Shown here piece after piece: positions 5,093-7,267 of a stretch of 7,267 nucleotides of DNA. Position 1 is the stretch's first letter; the number at the start of each line of letters is the position of its first letter. Position numbers and translations under genes: made by a program. The DNA lies in assembly GCA_947174225.1 (NCBI GenBank), contig CAMWIF010000128.1, positions 1 through 7,267 on the forward strand, given 5' to 3'. The notes under the pieces were generated by a model. The model had not been told where the DNA came from, ran no database searches, and worked only from the letters and a program-made list of their open reading frames with translations. The stretch is from an uncultured Porphyromonadaceae bacterium (GTDB lineage Bacteria; Bacteroidota; Bacteroidia; Bacteroidales; Muribaculaceae).

Positions 5093-6381
5093 TTCCCCTG
5101 CGCCCTACTATAGCTGTTCTGCTCACTACCGTAGTAGCCTGGTGTCGTATCCAGACTTCATTGCGCCACATCCCGTTATTCCTTTTTATCCTTATCACGT
5201 TATACACTGATATAGCTTTCGCTGCTGACTATCATAATACTACTAACCTACATTGGAACAAGAGCCGTGGCTATGTCCCCTTCACATACGCCTCACCCGA
5301 AGGAATACTCCTAACCAACACCACTGCCCAACCATTGATTGACAGTATAAGCCTCAATCCCCGACAAAATCTCACTTCTGCCTCTTCCAGCCTTCTTTCT
5401 TTCAGAATTGACAATCGTCACGCCCATCCTTCACACCGATATGCCTACACCGATACCCACGGTATAACTCACACACGTAAAGATCCGCCTTGGGCTATAC
5501 TGTTGTCAGATACGAATGGTGGTCGTTGCTGGATTACAGTCAGCAAGACAGAAATAAATGATGACATAATCTCATCATCTTCCGGCACCGTAGTAACCAT
5601 CTCTATCGCCTCTCCTAAGAATACTGATTCTGTGACTGACGCCCTCCCTCCGGCGGAGAAAAATGTCTCAAGCGCCGGAAACACTACCCTTTCCGAGACA
5701 ATTTTAGCACAACAGACTTTTAAAGATCACACCCTCCCCTTCGCTGGAGAAACACTTTGGAATATCGAATTATCCGACGGTCATCTACATATAGTTGCGG
5801 GAGCAACCCAACCCATCGAAATAGCTGACATCCCTGTCGGCTTATCAACACTCTCCTCATTTGGCTTTGTATCCTCACCTGCAGGAGAAATCTTAATTTC
5901 CGACATCACTTATCAACCTATTTCAGTACCCTCACCAACCTATTCCTCAACAGTTCGTCCTATTTCTCCTAACAATTCAAGTTCTCTTAATGACTCCGTT
6001 CAAGTCACCGAACAGATACGCCGAATCATCGAAGAGTCTGATGATCCCATCGAAGGTTATTGGGAAATCTTCGACCGTACTCTCGATGAGGCACTTCTTA
6101 AGCTTGGGGGTGAATATAAATTAGCGATCGTGAAAAATCACGACCGCTATGACATTATCTATCTTGATGGTGCCCGGGTAAATGGCTCCCGTTGGCAGTC
6201 CGGAATGTTGAAAGGAATCCTTACTCCCTCATCCTTTCCGGGACTCCTTAACCTTGAATGGTTTGACTCCGAGGGGAAAAGTCTATTCTATTCAATCACA
6301 GCCCAAACAGGTTACAATGGTACACTCACCTTACAATTTCCATACCATTCATCCGTAATTCGTCTTCGAAAAGCACAGTGA
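5089..6381 (+). CDS. Exported two-domain protein of unknown function
   Basis: The 430-residue protein is not recognised as a named family. A hydrophobic stretch (about 7-18) is followed by a better signal-peptide core, HIPLFLFILITLYTDIAFA, ending in AFA-A at 43-46, so the mature protein probably starts near A46 and is periplasmic or exported. Residues about 50-280 are beta-rich; the part GLSTLSSFGFVSSPAGEILISDITYQ resembles the closing strands of concanavalin-like sandwiches. A Ser/Pro/Asn-rich linker (about 280-303) leads to a second domain (about 319-430) starting IEGYWEIFDRTLDEALLKLGG, then YDIIYLDGARVNGSRWQSGM and LNLEWFDSEG. This is a beta-barrel-like pattern that I recall from other unannotated Bacteroidales proteins. 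The ATG at 5089 overlaps the LysE stop; a TTG at 5161 would give a conventional signal peptide but is an unusual start. Only one Cys remains after cleavage. Base composition appears more A/T-rich than the upstream genes. Confidence 0.75.
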   Translation: MIPLRPTIAVLLTTVVAWCRIQTSLRHIPLFLFILITLYTDIAFAADYHNTTNLHWNKSRGYVPFTYASPEGILLTNTTAQPLIDSISLNPRQNLTSASSSLLSFRIDNRHAHPSHRYAYTDTHGITHTRKDPPWAILLSDTNGGRCWITVSKTEINDDIISSSSGTVVTISIASPKNTDSVTDALPPAEKNVSSAGNTTLSETILAQQTFKDHTLPFAGETLWNIELSDGHLHIVAGATQPIEIADIPVGLSTLSSFGFVSSPAGEILISDITYQPISVPSPTYSSTVRPISPNNSSSLNDSVQVTEQIRRIIEESDDPIEGYWEIFDRTLDEALLKLGGEYKLAIVKNHDRYDIIYLDGARVNGSRWQSGMLKGILTPSSFPGLLNLEWFDSEGKSLFYSITAQTGYNGTLTLQFPYHSSVIRLRKAQ

Positions 6382-6383
6382 CT

Positions 6384-7172
6384 TCACTCAGGAAGACCAC
6401 AGATAAAACTTATCATTCCCGGAGCCAAAATATTCTCCAGCTCATAGGCATCAAAGTTGACCGATACCTCTCCTGACGAATAAGGAGCAATCTCATATAT
6501 CTGATATACGAATCGTATGCCGTTTGAAGTAATCTCAAACACATCGGGAATAGGTACCTCATCCAGAGGAACAAGCAAATCCACCTTGTCATCCTTGAGC
6601 TGCTTACGTATGAGATTCGAAAGCTCCTCCTCATATCCCGGACGCATCAGATCCGCTACGGAGAGGATCTTGCCATCGCTTACACGATAGTTGACAAACG
6701 CTGTCCGATAGCTACCGTGTGCCGCTCCACAAACATAGTTGGCACAATAGTCTTTCCATACGAGCAACCGGGGAGAAACCAGCGACACGGTGAGCGAATT
6801 ATAAGCGCTGCCGCAAGCATTGACAACATCGGGACTCAAACTGCTGATGACCATAGTCGGATCAAGACGCGGTTCAACCTTGTCGGTGGTCACGAAACTG
6901 ATTGCTCCAAGCTGTTCCAAAGAGTCACGAAGCTGCGAAAGATCACGGTTGCCTATACGGGTAGGCATAACCCCCTCGCCCGATACCCTCACATATTTGC
7001 TGCCGGGTTGCGGAAGTGTGTCGCCCTCCACGACTTCTGCAATTGCATCATATTGATAACTCATAAGCTCCACTTTCGGGAGCGTCTCATCATCTCCACT
7101 TTTAGAAGCGCCGTTGTTGCAGGAAGCAAGCACTGCCAGTGCAGCAAAAGCGCCATAAGTCAGCTTTTTCAT
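6384..7172 (-). CDS. DUF3298-domain (RsiV-like) lipoprotein
   Basis: A 262-residue lipoprotein read on the minus strand. The N-terminus MKKLTYGAFAALAVLASC is a lipoprotein signal with the acylated Cys at 18. The start is ATG at 7172; a longer frame would need TTG at 7182-7184 and is not preferred. The C-terminal half fits DUF3298: CGAAHGSYRTAFVNYRVSDG (148-167), then the partly buried ILSVADLM, then FEITSNGIRFVYQIYEIAPY (212-231) followed by SSGEVSVNFDAYELENIL. DUF3298 is found in the extracytoplasmic part of RsiV-type anti-sigma factors that bind lysozyme and in PdaC-like deacetylases. Here there is no transmembrane anchor or catalytic domain, so lysozyme or peptidoglycan binding is only a possibility. 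Three cysteines, in WKDYCANYVCGAAHG (140-154) and near VNACG (117-121), could form a disulfide. It follows the TPM gene by 22 bp and converges on the 430-residue gene with 2 bp between stops. Confidence 0.85.
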   Translation of the reverse strand: MKKLTYGAFAALAVLASCNNGASKSGDDETLPKVELMSYQYDAIAEVVEGDTLPQPGSKYVRVSGEGVMPTRIGNRDLSQLRDSLEQLGAISFVTTDKVEPRLDPTMVISSLSPDVVNACGSAYNSLTVSLVSPRLLVWKDYCANYVCGAAHGSYRTAFVNYRVSDGKILSVADLMRPGYEEELSNLIRKQLKDDKVDLLVPLDEVPIPDVFEITSNGIRFVYQIYEIAPYSSGEVSVNFDAYELENILAPGMISFICGLPE

Positions 7173-7194
7173 AATTTTTGTCAAGATTTAATAA

Positions 7195-7267
7195 TCACCA
7201 TCCTCCGGATGCCCCGCCGCCTCCGGTGCTTCCGCCACCGAAGCCACCGCCAAAGCCACCTCCGCCC
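7195..7267 (-). CDS. TPM/YgcG-family protein, glycine-rich C-terminus only
   Basis: The last 23 codons of a minus-strand gene that runs off the right edge; the stop TGA is at 7195-7197. The visible residues are almost entirely Gly, with two GGGF units, one GGGST and a terminal SGGW. A low-complexity tail of this kind, ending in Gly-Gly-Trp or similar, is typical of TPM-domain proteins (YgcG/DUF477), which carry a signal peptide, a TPM domain, a membrane helix and a Gly-rich end. The catalytic or binding domain is not visible, so the family call is tentative; another Gly-rich tail is possible. Only 22 bp separate it from the DUF3298 lipoprotein, and no terminator is seen between them, so the two are probably cotranscribed. 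Confidence 0.6.
   Translation of the reverse strand, partial: GGGGFGGGFGGGSTGGGGASGGW

Noticed and set aside
7173..7184. Longer start for the DUF3298 lipoprotein (TTG at 7182-7184)
   Set aside because: TTG is unlikely here and ATG at 7172 gives a standard MKK lipoprotein signal sequence.

Overview
The window looks like chromosomal DNA from an anaerobic gut member of the Bacteroidales, plausibly near Muribaculaceae; the family-level placement is an inference. Several things point that way. There is a GH95 alpha-L-fucosidase tail. The only clear promoter has the Bacteroidetes form TTTG-N20-TAnnTTTG. Shine-Dalgarno sequences are absent; A/T-rich or unremarkable leaders precede the starts. Lipoproteins are frequent, and the gene set (prmC, recX, comF, pyrE, SRPBCC, DUF3298, TPM) is typical of that phylum. 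No RNA gene, CRISPR array, insertion sequence or phage gene was seen.

Layout: positions 1-6381 are all plus strand. The 3' end of a GH95 glycoside hydrolase (1-428) is followed by a tight housekeeping run: prmC (release-factor methyltransferase, 457-1296), recX (RecA modulator, 1320-1817) and a comF-type phosphoribosyltransferase (1866-2543). The spacers at 421-449 and 1824-1843 are built from 7-bp tandem units that place TAA in all three frames. A 246-bp A/T-rich gap (2544-2789) holds a 13-bp perfect inverted repeat whose right arm overlaps the -33 box of a well-formed promoter. That promoter drives pyrE (2790-3434), which is followed closely by a small SRPBCC protein (3442-3879) and, with an ATGA overlap, by a small lipoprotein (3876-4385) with a Rieske-like, four-cysteine C-terminal half. 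Next comes a LysE-type transporter (4439-5092), also ATGA-coupled, to a 430-residue exported protein of unknown function (5089-6381).

The last part is on the minus strand: a DUF3298-type lipoprotein (6384-7172), whose stop lies 2 bp from the stop of the 430-residue gene, and upstream of it the glycine-rich C-terminus of what looks like a TPM/YgcG-family protein (7195-7267, partial).

How the genes work together: prmC, recX and comF serve translation termination, recombination control and probably DNA uptake or phosphoribosyl chemistry. They share a transcript only by position, not by an obvious common pathway. pyrE makes OMP for UMP synthesis and seems to carry the SRPBCC and Rieske-like genes along. 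The least explained parts are the Rieske-like Cys4 lipoprotein, the 430-residue exported protein and the pyrE control region. No large novel system is evident; most of the window is ordinary core genome.
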